Positions 22,381 to 34,229 of a stretch of DNA of 64,000 nt are shown here, piece by piece (position 1 is the first letter of the stretch; the number at the start of each line of letters is the position of its first letter). The position numbers and the translations under genes are program-made. The stretch is from contig NC_072897.1 in assembly GCF_027943255.1 (NCBI RefSeq), positions 25,420,044-25,484,043 on the forward strand, read 5' to 3'. A model generated the notes under the pieces. The model searched no databases, was not told the DNA's origin, and worked only from the letters and a program-made list of their open reading frames with translations. This DNA is from Anastrepha obliqua. Its lineage: Eukaryota; Arthropoda; Insecta; Diptera; Tephritidae.

Positions 22381-23704
22381 AGTAAAAATAGAATGAACCC
22401 TATTTTAAAACCACTTATATATTATATAGGGTGATTTTTTAAGAGCTAAAGGAAAGTTAAAAAAAACACACGTAAAATTCAAAAAATGCACGAAATGTTT
22501 ATTCAAGTCGTTAGCACAGTCCATATAATTTAATGTTTGAAGATTATTTCATGCAAATGTTGACCGCGACTGCGCGTCAAATGGTCCATCCGCTTAGTCC
22601 AATTTTGGCATACTCTTTCCAATGTTTCGGCCGGAATCTCACATATAAATGCTTTAATGTTGTCTTCCAATGCGTTAATTGAAGCAGGCTTGTCTGAATA
22701 GACATGAGCTTTAACATAGCCCCACAAAAAATAATCTAAAGGCGTTATATCGCACGATCTGGGTGGCCAATTGACAGGTCCCGACCGTGAAATAAAATGT
22801 TCACCGAACTCGCCTCTCAACAAGTCCATTGTTGTGCGTGCTGTGTGGCATGTGGCACCGTCTTGCTGAGACCACATGTCATGCAAGTCAAGGTCTTGCA
22901 TTTTGGACAAAAAAAAGTTGGACATCATTTCTCGGTAGCACTCACCATTCACAATCACGTTACGATTCGCAGCATCTTTGAAGAAGTACGGTCCAATGAT
23001 ACCTCCATCCCATGAACCGCACCAAAATGTGACCTTTTCTGGATACATTGGTAGCTCTTGCAATTCTTCTGGCTGATCTTCACTCGACAATCGACAATTC
23101 TGCTTATTTACGTACCCATTGATCCAAAAATGAACTTCGCTGCTGAACACAATGTTTCGATAAAAAAGTGGATCTTAAGCTTTCTCAACAGAACACGCAT
23201 TTTATAATAAAATTCAATGATTTGCAAGCATTGTTCGTTTGTAAGACGATTCATGGTTAAATTATAGACCAAACTGAAGATGTTTGACAGTGAAACAAAA
23301 CACGAAACGTGCGTCAGTTGTTTAAACACACAGATAAACTAAAAGATAATAGCTAAGAAATCACCATTTACTACTGGTATATACCTTATATGTAGCTTCA
23401 CTTTCCTATATTCTACTTGTTTCAATATAATAATTAATTTATAATACGGTAATATTCAACTTTCAAATAACCTTTAAGAAAAAGTCTCTCTTAACTTCTA
23501 ACATATATTATATTTCTCATTATCATACTTTCACTTTAAGTTTGACTTCGTAAACGACAAGTTGTATATCTCTTACATATATATAAATAAAGGTACATAA
23601 AATAGATGATAAATATTGTGTTATCATTACTAAGTTGTATATCTCTTACATAAATATAAATAAAGTTACATAAAATAAATGATAAATGTTGTGTTATCAT
23701 TACT
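22381..23704 (+). repeat. Candidate LTR, U5/U6 boundary
   Basis: AGTAA...TTACT ends; DD41D element at about 22429-23365; 73-bp duplication before the primer site at 23704. A small TATATTA duplication is seen near 23507. Confidence 0.55.
22530..23254 (-). pseudogene. DD41D transposase relic, U5 copy
   Basis: Without the 43-bp deletion the catalytic-half frame is open for 206 codons (22530-23150) to LTRSRGQHLHEIIFKH. It reads FSSEVHFW, so the first catalytic Asp is Ser. The helix-turn-helix half is deleted as in all copies. Confidence 0.84.
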
Positions 23705-24465
23705 GGCGCAGTCTACGGCAAACCAACGCATTCCGCTTAGCTAAAGCTAATATGAAAAAAAATAAAATAAAATAAAATAAAAAAAAGCAAAACGGGCAAC
23801 TGAAATTCATTCATATATGTGCCTATAATTGTGCATAAAATAATATAAAACTTAACCAAAAAATTAATTAATACAAATTTGTGAAAAAAAAGATAACTGT
23901 AACACTTACTCTCGCAAGAACAGCAATAAACACATAAAGTGAAATCCGAATGAAGAGATTGACAGAGAAAAAAATGTTAATATATGTAACAAAACATTAA
24001 CAGCGAAAGTACAAGAACAATTGAACAAGTGTTGAAATTGAGTAACAGCATAATCATGGCAGTGCAGCTGACGTTTTCCGATATCATCAAAAATGCTCAA
24101 ACCATTCAAGTGTATAAAGAAGGCAACACCTACGCTTTATCATCGTTCATAAGAGAAGTGGAGTCAGTGAAATCCCTTATTGGAGAGCAGCCTACATTAC
24201 AAGCATACAAACATGAGCGAGTAGTTCTTAACAAAATACAGGGCGCTGCCTTGCATATAAGACATACATTAGGGACGTCGCCAACATGGGAGAATGTTAA
24301 ACGAGCTTTGATAAAAACCTTCGGCGTAAGAGAGTCCTACGATGAACTCTATAAATGTGCTCACATAATAATAAACAACGATATTGTAAGTTATTATATG
24401 CAGCTTTTTAATATACAATTGAGTATGAACCTCTCCGTGTTGATAAGTTTATTTACGCATGTTTC

Positions 24466-25744
24466 TAATTGGACTATGAATAAGTTCGTGCGGTTTTTTT
24501 TCGAAATTTGAAACTTTATTGACGTAAAATGGTTACAAATTTAATATTCAAAGTATTGTCCATCGCTTACTACTACTTTTTCCCATCTTTCTGGCAATTC
24601 ACGGATTCCCTTTGTGAAAAATTCGGTCGGTTTTGCCGCAATCCACGAATCGATCCATTTTTTGACTTCATCGTAATTACGGAAGTGCTGGTCAGCCAGG
24701 CCATGTTGCATCGATCGGAAGAGATAGTAATCGGATGGCGCAAGGTCTGGACTATACGGCGGGTGGGGTAGGACATCCCATTTGAGCGTTTCTAAGTATG
24801 TTTTGACCACTTGTGCAACATGTGGCCGAGCATTGTCATGTTGCAAAATAACTTTGTCGTGTCTATCGGCGTATTGCGGCCGTTTTTCTCGCAGTGCTCG
24901 GCTCAAACGCATCAATTGTCGTCGGTAGATATCCCCCGTAATCGTTTCATTCGGTTTCAGTAGCTCATAATACACAACACCCAGCTGGTCCCACCAGATA
25001 CACAGCATAACCTTCAGGCCATGAATATTCTGCGCCGACGTCGATGTTGAAGCATGGCCAGGGTATCCATACGTTGCCCGACGTTTTGGATTGTCGTAAT
25101 GGACCCACTTTTCATCGCCAGTCACAATTCGATGCAAAAAACCCTTTCTTTTGTGCCGTTGAAGCAGTTGTTCGCATGTTATAAAACGGCGTTCAACGTC
25201 TCTTGGCTTCAATTCATACGGCACCCAATGGCCTACCTTTCGGATCATTCCCATGGCTTTTAAACGTTTAGAAATGGTTGATTGATCAACTCCCAAAGTT
25301 TTTGCAACCTCTTCTTGCGTTTGAGCCGGATCTTGATCGAGCAATTCCTCCAATTCGGTATCCATGAACTTTGGCGGCGCACCCTCGCGTTCTTCGTCTT
25401 CCAAGCCAAAATCACCACTTTTAAAGCGTGCAAACCACTTCTGGCACGTTCGCTCAGCTAGAGCATGCTCACCATAAACTTCCACCAAGATACGATGACT
25501 TTGGGCTGCTTTTTTCTTCATATTAAAGAATTCCCCGCAAAAACACATTATTTGGCACGAAATTCGACATTTTCAAGTGTGGTAAAAATATTGTTGTTTA
25601 CGCTTCAAATAAAAAACTTATACTGACGTTTGTGCCTTACGACAGTAGCTCTCCAATGAATGTTTGGAAATGTGGATCAATGGAATAATAATCAAGTTAC
25701 GCCATCTGTTGTAAAACCGCACGAACTTATTCATAGTCCTATTA
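24466..25744 (-). mobile_element. mariner (DD34D) transposon with TA target duplication
   Basis: The element occupies 24468-25742 (1275 bp), flanked by TA at 24466-24467 and 25743-25744. The terminal inverted repeats begin ATTGGACTATGAATAAGTTC on the left and ATAGGACTATGAATAAGTTC on the right (reverse complement), differing at one base over about 30 bp. The empty site is seen in U8 and U9 (GTTTCTAAATACTATTG). Size and TIR length are typical for mariner. Confidence 0.95.
24541..25548 (-). CDS. mariner transposase, 335 aa, catalytic residues intact
   Basis: This cut-and-paste DDE transposase is open without stops from ATG 25548 to SDGQYFEY. The N-terminal helix-turn-helix region contains RTCQKWFARFKSGDF and GVDQSTISKRLKAMG. 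The linker shows WVPYEL, a variant of the usual WVPHEL. Catalytic residues are VTGDEKW (near 144), HDNARPH (near 238) and YSPDLAPSDYYLF (near 273), with 34 residues between the last two. An upstream ATG at 25570 opens SNFVPNNVFLRGIL, which resembles the normal mariner N-terminus but is one frame off and stops. A small indel has therefore probably displaced the true start. Activity is uncertain. It is a transposon, not a host SETMAR gene. Confidence 0.9.
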   Translation of the reverse strand: MCFCGEFFNMKKKAAQSHRILVEVYGEHALAERTCQKWFARFKSGDFGLEDEEREGAPPKFMDTELEELLDQDPAQTQEEVAKTLGVDQSTISKRLKAMGMIRKVGHWVPYELKPRDVERRFITCEQLLQRHKRKGFLHRIVTGDEKWVHYDNPKRRATYGYPGHASTSTSAQNIHGLKVMLCIWWDQLGVVYYELLKPNETITGDIYRRQLMRLSRALREKRPQYADRHDKVILQHDNARPHVAQVVKTYLETLKWDVLPHPPYSPDLAPSDYYLFRSMQHGLADQHFRNYDEVKKWIDSWIAAKPTEFFTKGIRELPERWEKVVVSDGQYFEY

Positions 25745-26155
25745 AATACTATTGATGCAAATAAAGCATCGGTCATTGTAAATTCAAAGTAACAAATATT
25801 CGAGACGCATTTCAGATATTAGAAGAGAACTACTTGGTTCGAAATGCGAATAAAGCAAATTTAAGAGATTTTATACATTTTAATGTAAGTAAATGTAATG
25901 AATATTCGCAATATCCAAGTTCAATGGTACCATTATTTTCAGCACCAACCCAATTTTGTAGTAAACCATTTCCTAATTTGCACCCTCGTAATAGTAATAA
26001 TAACTATGGTAACAATTCGTGTAGATTTTCGAACTATCATAATAATAATAGTAATGGTTGGTTGGTTAGAGTGGTGATTCATCCTGAATCCAACTAGCGC
26101 TTCCGCACCATTTTGTTGCCACATCCTCGTTACCAACTTGTTATTTACGGCATGA

Positions 26156-29100
26156 CTATACCCAGTCTGTGCGGTTCAGGAACCTTATTAGGTTGTTGAC
26201 ATCTAACCCAGACAGTTGTTCGAGCTCCTCGAACAGCGGTTTGCCCAGGGTTAACATTCTGTCCTTCCATAGGGCAGGACATTCACAGAGGAAATGGAAG
26301 ATTGTTTCCTTTTTCTCCGGTTGTTTGCAACTGTGACAGTATGTGTTGTGAGGGATGCCCATTTTGGCTGCCTGTTCTCCGACAGACCAAAAGCCAGTTA
26401 TGACTGCCGTTAGTCTCCAGGCATCCCGTCGTTTCATGTTTAACAATATTGATGATTGTTTAAGGTTGTAGGTGGGCCATAGCGTTCTGCTGATTTTGCA
26501 TTTCGTCTGGCCCCTCCATCTACACTCCGCCATTCGGAGGTATTTTAGGGAAATTGTACTCTTGACTGCACCTAATGGTGTGAATACCGGTTCTGCAAGA
26601 GCGTTATTCATGGCAGATCCCCCTCTTGCCAGTTCATCTGCTTTTTCGTTACCTTCAATATTCCGATGTCCTGGGACCCAGATTAAGGTAACATTATGTT
26701 TTTCGCTCAAGGTGGGAAGGCTATTCCTACTTTGTTCCACCACCATTGAGGTTGTAGTCGCTGAATCCAGTGCCTGGATTGCAGCTTGGCTATCCGAGAG
26801 AATAGCGATATTGCTCTTAAAAGAGAAGTCTGTGATTAGTAGCCTACAAGCTTCCCCAATTGCCAGTACTTCCGCCTGGAAGACACTGCAGGTATTGGGG
26901 AGGCGCACAGATTTTTCAATTTTAAGTCTATGAGAATATATACCAGCTCCAACACCACAATCCATTTTAGAACCATCTGTATAGACTGTAGTGTCGAAGT
27001 TGTTTAATGAGAATCCCTTATTCCACTCTTCCTTAGATGGAAAGAGAGTGGCAAAATTCCTATTGAATGTTACCGTCGGGACGATGTAGTCAGTCCTCAC
27101 CGAGGTTAACTGAGTTTGCCGCAATAGTAGACTGGCATGACCATAAGTGTTTTCTTTCCAGCGGCCCGCTTCGTTTAACCTAAATGCACTCATGGTTGCC
27201 GTCTTCTTAATATGTAGGTCTATTGGAATAACGTGTGTCAGTGCGTTCAGAGCCTCCCTAGGACATGATCTGATTGCGCCGACCGTTATTGCACAGGCTG
27301 ATCTTTGTATTCTGCCGAGTAATTTGATGTTGTAATCTCTCCCTAGAGCTTTCCACCAAACTACCGAACCATACGATAAAATTGGTCGTATAACCGCCTT
27401 GTACAACCATAATGTATGCTTAGGTTGAAGACCCCATCTTCTTCCAAGCATACGTTTACAGGCATATAGAGCAATTTCAGCTTTCCTTACCCGTTCTTCG
27501 ACATTTAATTTCCAGCTAAGTTTGGAGTCCAAAATTACCCCTAAGTACTTTGCACTGGGTGAAAGTGAGAGGGTTTGTCCATTAATATTTGGTAGGGTAA
27601 AGCTTGGTACCTTGTATCTGGTGGTAAAGAGCATGAGTTCTGTTTTACGCGGGTTTAAACTTAAGCCACAGCCTGTTGCCCAAGAATTAAGCTCGCCTAA
27701 CGCCCTTTGAATGATCCCACTGATCGTATTAGGACACAGTCCTGACGCCATTAGCACCACATCATCTGCGTACGCCACCGCTTTTACCTCCTCTATTAAG
27801 TTTTATTAGGATTTTGCTAATCACACATAACCAAAGAAGTGGAGATAGTACTCCCCCCTGTGGAGTACCCCTGTGGACTCTCTTAGTTATGTTGATGTTA
27901 CCCATATTAGCTCTAATGATCCTGGTTTCTAGCATAGAGATGATCCAATTGGTGATACAATTTTCCACCCCTAAGTCTATTAACGCCCGTTGGATAGCAT
28001 TCGTGCTAACGTTATTAAATGCGCCCTCTATGTCAAGAAAAGCTGCCATCGTATACTGTGTGTTTACTAGAGACCCCTCTATTGTTCGGATTACCTCGTG
28101 AAGTGCTGTCTCCGTCGATTTGCCTTTGAGGTAAGCATGTTGTGCAGTTGATATACTAAAGCTCTCCAGCGAACTTCTAATGTGCATATCTAAAAGCCGT
28201 TCCAAAGTTTTAACAAGGAAGGACGACAAACTGATCGGCCTAAAGTCCTTCGCTGATTCATGTCCTCTTCTGCCTGCCTTTGGTATGAAGACGACCCTAA
28301 CAAGTTTCCAGCTGTTTGGAATATAACCTAGATTTAGACACGCTTTGAAAATTTCCATTAGCCATGGTAGAATACTATCAAGAGTTTCCTGTAACATCTT
28401 AGGAAAGATCCCATCAGGGCCTGGAGATTTGAAAGGTGAGAATGATTTGATTGCCCATACAACCTTCTCTTTCGTAACTATTACATCGACAAGATGCTGT
28501 GGGTCATATCGGCTCCGCCGGATTCTCCCAGCATCACTGTCATGGGTGCTACATCCCGGAAAATGTGTATCTAAAAGAAATTCTAGAGACTCTTCCGCCG
28601 TAGAAGTCCAAGTGCCATCCGGCCTCTTGACCCAAGAAGCCATTGAATGATCCTTGGACAGAATACGGCTAAGTCTCGCAGAATCTCTGGTAGATTCGAT
28701 AGAAGAACAGAAATCTCTCCAGCTCTCTTTCTTGGCGGCCCTGATTGCCTTCTTGTATTGGCTCCGGCTTTCTCTATACAACTGCCAATTACCTGTTGAG
28801 TAGCTGAGATTGAAATTTGATCTGGCTTCTTCCCTTAATTTTGAGAGCTCATTGCTCCACCAAGGAGGATAGGATTTTTTGCTATATTTAATTGGACATG
28901 ACGTTTTGTAGGCCCTACTGAATGTCTTTTCCAATGTCGTGACCCTACTCTCAATGTTTTCTGCGAGAGTGATTTGATGGATCGGAATCCTTCCTATCCT
29001 ATTCCCTACTACATTTTTGAACCGTTTCCAATTTGTTCTAAGTGGGTTTCGATATGGTAAGGGTGGATCTACCTCAAGATCCAGGTGGTAGAGGATCCAG

Positions 29101-29750
29101 CTGTGGTACGAAAAGGACTGTTTGCTTGAGACTCTCCAATTTTCTACCCTCACTGAAGTATTTTCAGACAGTAATGTCACATCTATTACTTCCGCCCATC
29201 CTCTAAAGCTTTCCGTGCTTGGAAAGGTGAAAGTCGGGGTATTACCCCTGTTTCATACTGTTAGGTTAGTATTGATGATAAATTCATATAGGGACTCACC
29301 TCGATCATTCGTTTCGGTACTCCCCCATAGGGGATGCCTCGCATTGGCGTCACATCCTAGTAGCAGGATACTGTTTTTGCAGTCAAGCACAAGCCTACGA
29401 GCCTCGTCAGGTGGTGCTGGTTGGTCGTGTGCCATGTAGATGGAGGCAATTTTGATCCTGACGCCGTCAGTAGCCTCCATTTCGATGACCGTCACATCCG
29501 ATGAGCTGTAGAATGGGATTAAAAATACATTTAGATGTTTTTTTGCTACAATACATGCCCTGGGGTTACCCTGGGTCCGCTTATAGTACAAGTTGTAGTT
29601 TTTGAGAGAGAATCCGCTTACCTCAGTACTCCGCACTCTGGATTCCTGTATCAGTGCGATGTCTACGTCCTCCTCCGATAGGAGAACGGCTAGGTTGTCC
29701 GTTGCAGTCCTGGAGTGCTGCAGATTGATCTGGACAACCTTGAGACCCAT
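26156..29750 (-). pseudogene. LOA-like ORF2: endonuclease, RT, RNase H (one stop, one frameshift)
   Basis: The encoded enzyme nicks target DNA and copies the LINE RNA. It starts with ATG 29750 (MGLKVVQINLQHSRTATDN). Endonuclease motifs are LIQESRV and LLLGCDANARHPLWGS. A TGA at 29253-29255 interrupts it, and the same frame resumes beyond. RT shows SFSPFKSPGPDGIFPKML, HAYLKGKSTETALHEV, LDIEGAFNNV and GTPQGGVLSPLLW. A one-base frameshift near 27795 precedes YADDVVLM (27770). RNase H has VYTDGSK, FQAEVLAIGEAC, LSDSQAAIQAL and WVPGHRNIEGNEKADELA, and a Cys/His tail CHSCKQPEKKETIFHFLCEC ends the protein. All catalytic motifs survive; only two lesions are visible. Confidence 0.88.
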
Positions 29751-29752
29751 AC

Positions 29753-31153
29753 TTACTGGTCGTTTTTAGGGGCGTCAAGCTGCATGCCCGTATGCTGCTC
29801 ATTAGCGCCATCGTTTTGGGTGGACCCGGCTTCTTCCAGTTGCATGCCCATGAGCAACTCATTAGCGTCGTCAACCTCGCCCTGCTCATCCTCCGGATTT
29901 GCAGAACGGAATAACTTCAGATGCGCTTTCCTCACGCCAAACCGAAGTTTGTTGTCCACTTTTCCCAGTGGCTCAATACTCTCCTCCGAGATTTGGAGAA
30001 GGAAGGACACACTGTTCTTTTGCGGAGCCTCCGCTTTGATGATACTCCAGTCATCCATTGGAACAGTGCGGTTGTGTGCTTGCAGGTATGGTATTAACTG
30101 CTTAGCCTCGAACTCCATGTTCGGTATCCAGATACGAGCCCTTGGTCGTCTTGGGATCTCACTGGCTGGGATTAGTTTGAGCCTCAAGCCTTCCCAGTCG
30201 CTCTGGATTTTGCTAATAGCGTTTTGAAGGAAATCAACAGAGAACTGATCGTCGCATTTGATCACCCTGTATCCACGGACCACCTCCATTGAATCATAAC
30301 CTGGCACTTGACCCTCCGGGCTTGCCATGACGTGATCAACGACAATGCGAGACAGCCGTGCCTCGATTTCGGACCACCTTTCTAACGCAGGTTTACCGCG
30401 GTTCATTAACTCGTCCACCAACGCCGTTTGCAGGTGATCCCGTGCCACCTCGTTAAACGCGCGTTTGGCTGGTTTGGACGTCAGAGCAGTGTGAGACGTC
30501 TTGAGCTTTTTCGCAGTTTTACAGCCCTCGTCCTGCGAATGATTGCGTTTTACGGCTTCTGCCTTCTGGGTGGCCTGGAACGCCAGGTACTCATCGACCA
30601 CCTTTTGGCACCTTGCCTTATCGGCCGCATCTTTGGGATGAGTTTTACCTTCGGCCTCATTTTTGCTTATTCTGCCGAGAATAGCTAGAGACCGCTGGTA
30701 AAGCTTATATCTAGACGGGCCTTTTTTTGGGTATTGACGCTTTTGCCACTTGGCATCAGCGGATGTGATCGGTTGATTTATAGTTGATGGCGTGCTGTGG
30801 CCCACAGCTTTTTCATCAACTGTCTCTTGACTAGAAGCCAAGAGCTCGTCTTCTGAGGGAGTTCCCAACTTCCTCAGCTAGATTGTGTCCGTTCGTTTGT
30901 CTGTCCGTTTTGTCATTGGGTCCGTCCGCTTGTCTGTCCGACTGTCGGTTCGTTTTGTCTTTGTGTCAGTCCGTTTGTCCGTCTGTTTGTCTGTCCGTTT
31001 GGTAGCGTTATCCGATTTTCTGTTTTTTTGTTGTTTGTTCATTTGTCTGTTTCTTACGGTCACCTGCCCTTCCAAAGAGCTGCCCATGTCGCCATGTGCG
31101 GTGACCAATGAGGATGGAGGGGAAATAAACGGTCCGCCATGGCAGCGCCCCAT
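29753..31153 (-). pseudogene. LOA-like ORF1 with Thr-Asp repeat N-terminus and DUF4780-like region (one stop)
   Basis: This is the nucleic-acid-binding partner of ORF2. An ATG at 31153 opens MGRCHGGPF. A repetitive basic segment of KRTD/KQTD units follows, then TAG at 30878-30880, after which the same frame continues for 375 codons to 29753. The C-terminal half (RARIWIPNMEF, VPMDDWSIIKAEAPQKN, LRFGVRKAHLKLF) resembles the DUF4780 region I recall from insect LINE ORF1 proteins. The stop codon TAA is followed after two bases by the ORF2 ATG, suggesting coupled translation. Whether 31153 is the true start is inferred from frame continuity only; no in-frame ATG exists just after the TAG. Confidence 0.75.
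30885..31010 (-). repeat. Degenerate GTCT/GTCC-rich repeat in LINE ORF1
   Basis: On the plus strand, CCGTTTGTCTGT-like 12-base motifs recur in imperfect tandem. On the coding strand they give (K/R)(R/Q)TD tetrapeptides. Variation between units is mostly one base. Confidence 0.7.
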
Positions 31154-31421
31154 ACCATGGTAAGGCCACCGTTACAACCTGAGGCGGCCTGATATCAGGA
31201 GGGCTCCGTTAGGAGACAGCCTAATTTTATCCCCCGGCTGCCAAACCCACCCAATAGGCACGGGTCGCGTTACACCTTGGGTTTAGGGAGTTTTTTTAAC
31301 GAAGTTTACGTCTTCGACCTGTGTGGTTCGCGGGAGACCGATTCTCCTGCCTTCCATATCTGGGAGGCGTTCCCCTATCCACCACCTGGGGACGCGCCCT
31401 ATAGAGATAACAGGTTCCCCC
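31154..31421 (-). other. 5' leader of the LOA-like LINE
   Basis: This non-coding GC-rich leader lies upstream of ORF1. It is probably the internal promoter region of the LINE, by analogy with other non-LTR elements. No specific motif is recognised. Confidence 0.5.
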
Positions 31422-31600
31422 AATTTTAGTAATAGAAATAATTTAGCACAAGCTTCTTCTGCTCAATATCATACTTACAATAACAATAATAATATGTCGC
31501 CAATGGAAATTGAACATTTGCAAGCATATGCACAGTGTGGTTGTTGTGTTCACAATACAGATGACAATGTAAGTTTTTTTACAACAGCCTCAAAAAACCA

Positions 31601-32604
31601 TTACCATTGATTGAACTAACTATTGATAGTGAAAAACTTTTAGCGCTAATAGACACCCGTGCAACTACGTCGCTACTCGATATACATAAATAAATTACTA
31701 AAATATAAAAGATTACCCCTGATACAAAATATCTCTTTAACATCATTAAATAATATGTAGTACGTTTATAACACAAGAAATAATTACAAATGTTCCTATA
31801 GAATTTAATGAAGATTCCACTTGGAAATTAGTAGACTTTAAAGGTAAACATTTTAATGCAATCATAGGACAGAATATATTGACGGGAATGCGTAGTGTTA
31901 TAGACATGCACAACAAAACCATTACCTTAAATGTTCACAAAATTAACTTTTACCAGCCAAATCCCTTTATTTTTAGTGAAATACATACTCTAGAGAAAAT
32001 TAATATTCGTGATAAGTTCGTGATAGTTTATTTCTTGGCCTATATTTGCAAGAAAAAAAAACATTTGGGGAAAATCCTTGAATGCTATCATGACTTTATT
32101 CATATTGAAGGACAAAACCTAACTAGCACTAACATAATAGAACATGATATTAAAACTACGACAGATAAACCGGTGTATTCGAAAATATACCGCTATCCGC
32201 AAATACACGAACAGGAAATATGTAGGCAAATTGAGGACATGCTTAAGCAAAGGATAATTCAGGAAAGCAATTCACCCTATAATAGCCCGTTGTGGGTCGT
32301 TCCTAAGAAGCTAGACAGTTCCGGCGGAAAAAAGTGGAGAATTGTGGTCGGTTATCGAGCCTTAAATAACGTTACACTTGACGACAAGTTTTCCACACCG
32401 AATATAGAAAATATATTGGATAAATTAGGTCGGGCACAGTATTTTACAACGATCGATTTGGCAAAAGTGTTTCAGCAAATTCTTGTTACACAAGATGACC
32501 GGTTGAAAACTGCCTTTTCCACCCCGTATGGACAGTATGCTATGCAAGTAGAACTCTTAATGTACACGAAAGGAATTATTCGGCAACAGAACGAAAATTA
32601 CTAA
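31601..32604 (+). pseudogene. pol: Protease and truncated RT, unit U6
   Basis: The protease active-site Gly is changed (IDTRATTS, near 31655), and an insertion gives LLDIHK* soon after. RT is joined in one open frame with the upstream block from 31879, owing to an altered INIRDKFVIVYF segment, giving 241 codons. PLWVV is present, YxDD is missing and KFSTPN replaces KFPTPN. Confidence 0.85.
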
Positions 32605-34038
32605 CTAAAGTTTGGGCTACCAGCTATTTTAGGCCATATTTGTACGATACAAAATTTGAAATTTTGTCCGACCACCAGCCTTTGAAATGGTTGTTCGTTA
32701 AATCGCAAGGAAAAATGAGTCCAAGGCTGCATCGTTGGCTGATCAAGCTAAGCGAATTTAATATAAACGTCAACTATATTAAGGGCAAAGAAAATCTTGT
32801 GGCGGACTTTCTTAGTAGAATTAATGCAAACACTAATGAAATCAATATGTTAAATACTTCTACAAGTTCCCTTTATAAAAATAAAACTGTCGATTTGGAT
32901 ACCATCCACTCACAAATGGAAGATTTACATGACCACATTCTCATTCTAGAAACTGTGGTGAATATATTCAAAACTCAGATTCTTTTGGTAGAAAATAAGC
33001 CAAAAGATTTGGAAATGAAACACAAAAACAAAAAGATTTATGTAAGTTTGTTTGACTTAGAAAATAATTTAGAATCAATTTTGAAACAATATATAGTTAG
33101 CGGAAAAATAGGCATATATACCGAGCTAGATGACAAAAAGTACAGCGTTTTACAGAACAAGATAATAGAATTATTTACAGGATTTAAAAACATTAAATTT
33201 GTCCGCTGCTCATACCATGCAAAGGATATAGATACAGAAGAAGAAGCATATGAACATATTCATAATTATCATATATATGAAACTGGGCATACAGGCATTA
33301 ATGAAAATTATCTAGGTCTAAATAAATTAATTTATTTTCCCAATTTGAAGCTTTTAATACATAAATATATAAATATCTGTTCTACATGCAATAAATCAAA
33401 GTTTGATCGTAACCCAGTTAAAGCTAAATTCCATTTATCTGAAACTCCTTCAGATATAAAGTAAATAATATGTACATATGGATGTCTACACGAATTCGAA
33501 ATCAAACTTCTTGACGTTCATTGATCGGTTTTCCAAATTTTCTGCTGCTTATTATTTAGAAGACAGAAACAGCCAAACCGTCATTGAAACAATAAGGCTT
33601 TACAAATCCCCAAAAGGGCATTTTCAGAAACTCATTTGTGACAATGAATTCAAAAGTGTAAATATAAAGGAATACTTGAAAACTGAAAATATTATCCTTC
33701 ATCTTACAAAAGCCAATATCCCCACTGGCAATGCTGATATTGAGCGTTTGCACAATACAATTTCCGAAAAAATAAGAGTACTTACTAGTGAGGAGAAGAC
33801 ATTAAGTATAAAAGATAAAACAAGTAAAGCTATAGAGTACTATAATAATACTTAGCACTCTGTAACAGAAGAAAAGCCAATAAACATTGAATTTGGAAAT
33901 TGTGACAAAGGAAAAATATATGAATGCATACTAGCAACGAAACAAAAGTATATTAATAAAATAAATAAATGTAGGGAAAATTATGTTGAACAAAGAACTG
34001 ATGGTTATATTAAGAATTACAAAGCGCTGCGACATTAA
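32560..34038 (+). pseudogene. pol: RNase H remnant and integrase, unit U6
   Basis: The frame 32640-33464 is open (274 codons) through RNase H, linker and zinc region. It carries KTVDLDTI where U5 has KTDDLDTI. The integrase core from 33478 stops at 33855 through TAC to TAG in EYYNNTY, after all three acidic positions. Confidence 0.84.
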
Positions 34039-34229
34039 GAGCAACCTAAGCACAAAAGCTCCAAGCTCGAAAACATTTATAGCTCAAATATCAAAAGAAA
34101 ATTAAAATATGATAAAAATGTTGAAATTAAGGTTTAAATGTAACTATTTTTAGTTTAAATTTAATTATTTAATTATAAACTATTGTTGATTTATTATTAC
34201 ATAAGGAAATAAATCTCGACAACTGAATT

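Larger units (their letters stand above)
18504..23703 (+). mobile_element. Array unit U5 (5200 bp, uninterrupted)
   Basis: It is the first unit retaining PLWVV in RT but with VVGYRALNN. Private marks shared with U7 are IHTGATTS in protease, MTGMRTVID and QPNAFIF. A 31-bp deletion in RNase H (near 20974) is shared with U9. Confidence 0.92.
26056..31421 (-). mobile_element. Near full-length LOA-like non-LTR retrotransposon
   Basis: This 5.37-kb minus-strand element has a 5' leader, ORF1, ORF2 with endonuclease, RT and RNase H, and a 3' end finishing in AACC repeats (GGTTGGTTGG at 26056 on the plus strand). No target duplication is evident. About 38 bp of gag sequence between AATAGTAAT and CAATTTTAG are missing compared with U9. 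Base composition is richer in GC than the host unit. Confidence 0.88.
24056..31610 (+). pseudogene. gag: gag remnant, unit U6, interrupted twice
   Basis: ATG at 24056 opens MAVQLTFSDIIKNAQ. The frame runs to FTHVSNW, where the mariner TIR begins. Gag sequence resumes at 25745 and reaches the Asn-rich tail at 26055, where the LINE is inserted. The last gag segment (NFSNRNNLAQASSAQ, CGCCVHNTDDN) resumes at 31422 after loss of about 38 bp. Confidence 0.78.

Noticed and set aside
24541..25548. Host SETMAR-like or domesticated transposase gene
   Set aside because: It is flanked by near-perfect mariner TIRs and TA duplications, and other units show the empty site. Nothing suggests domestication.
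31323..31610. 95-codon ORF beginning MVRGRPILLPS
   Set aside because: It is a chance frame crossing the junction between the LINE 5' leader and gag of U6.
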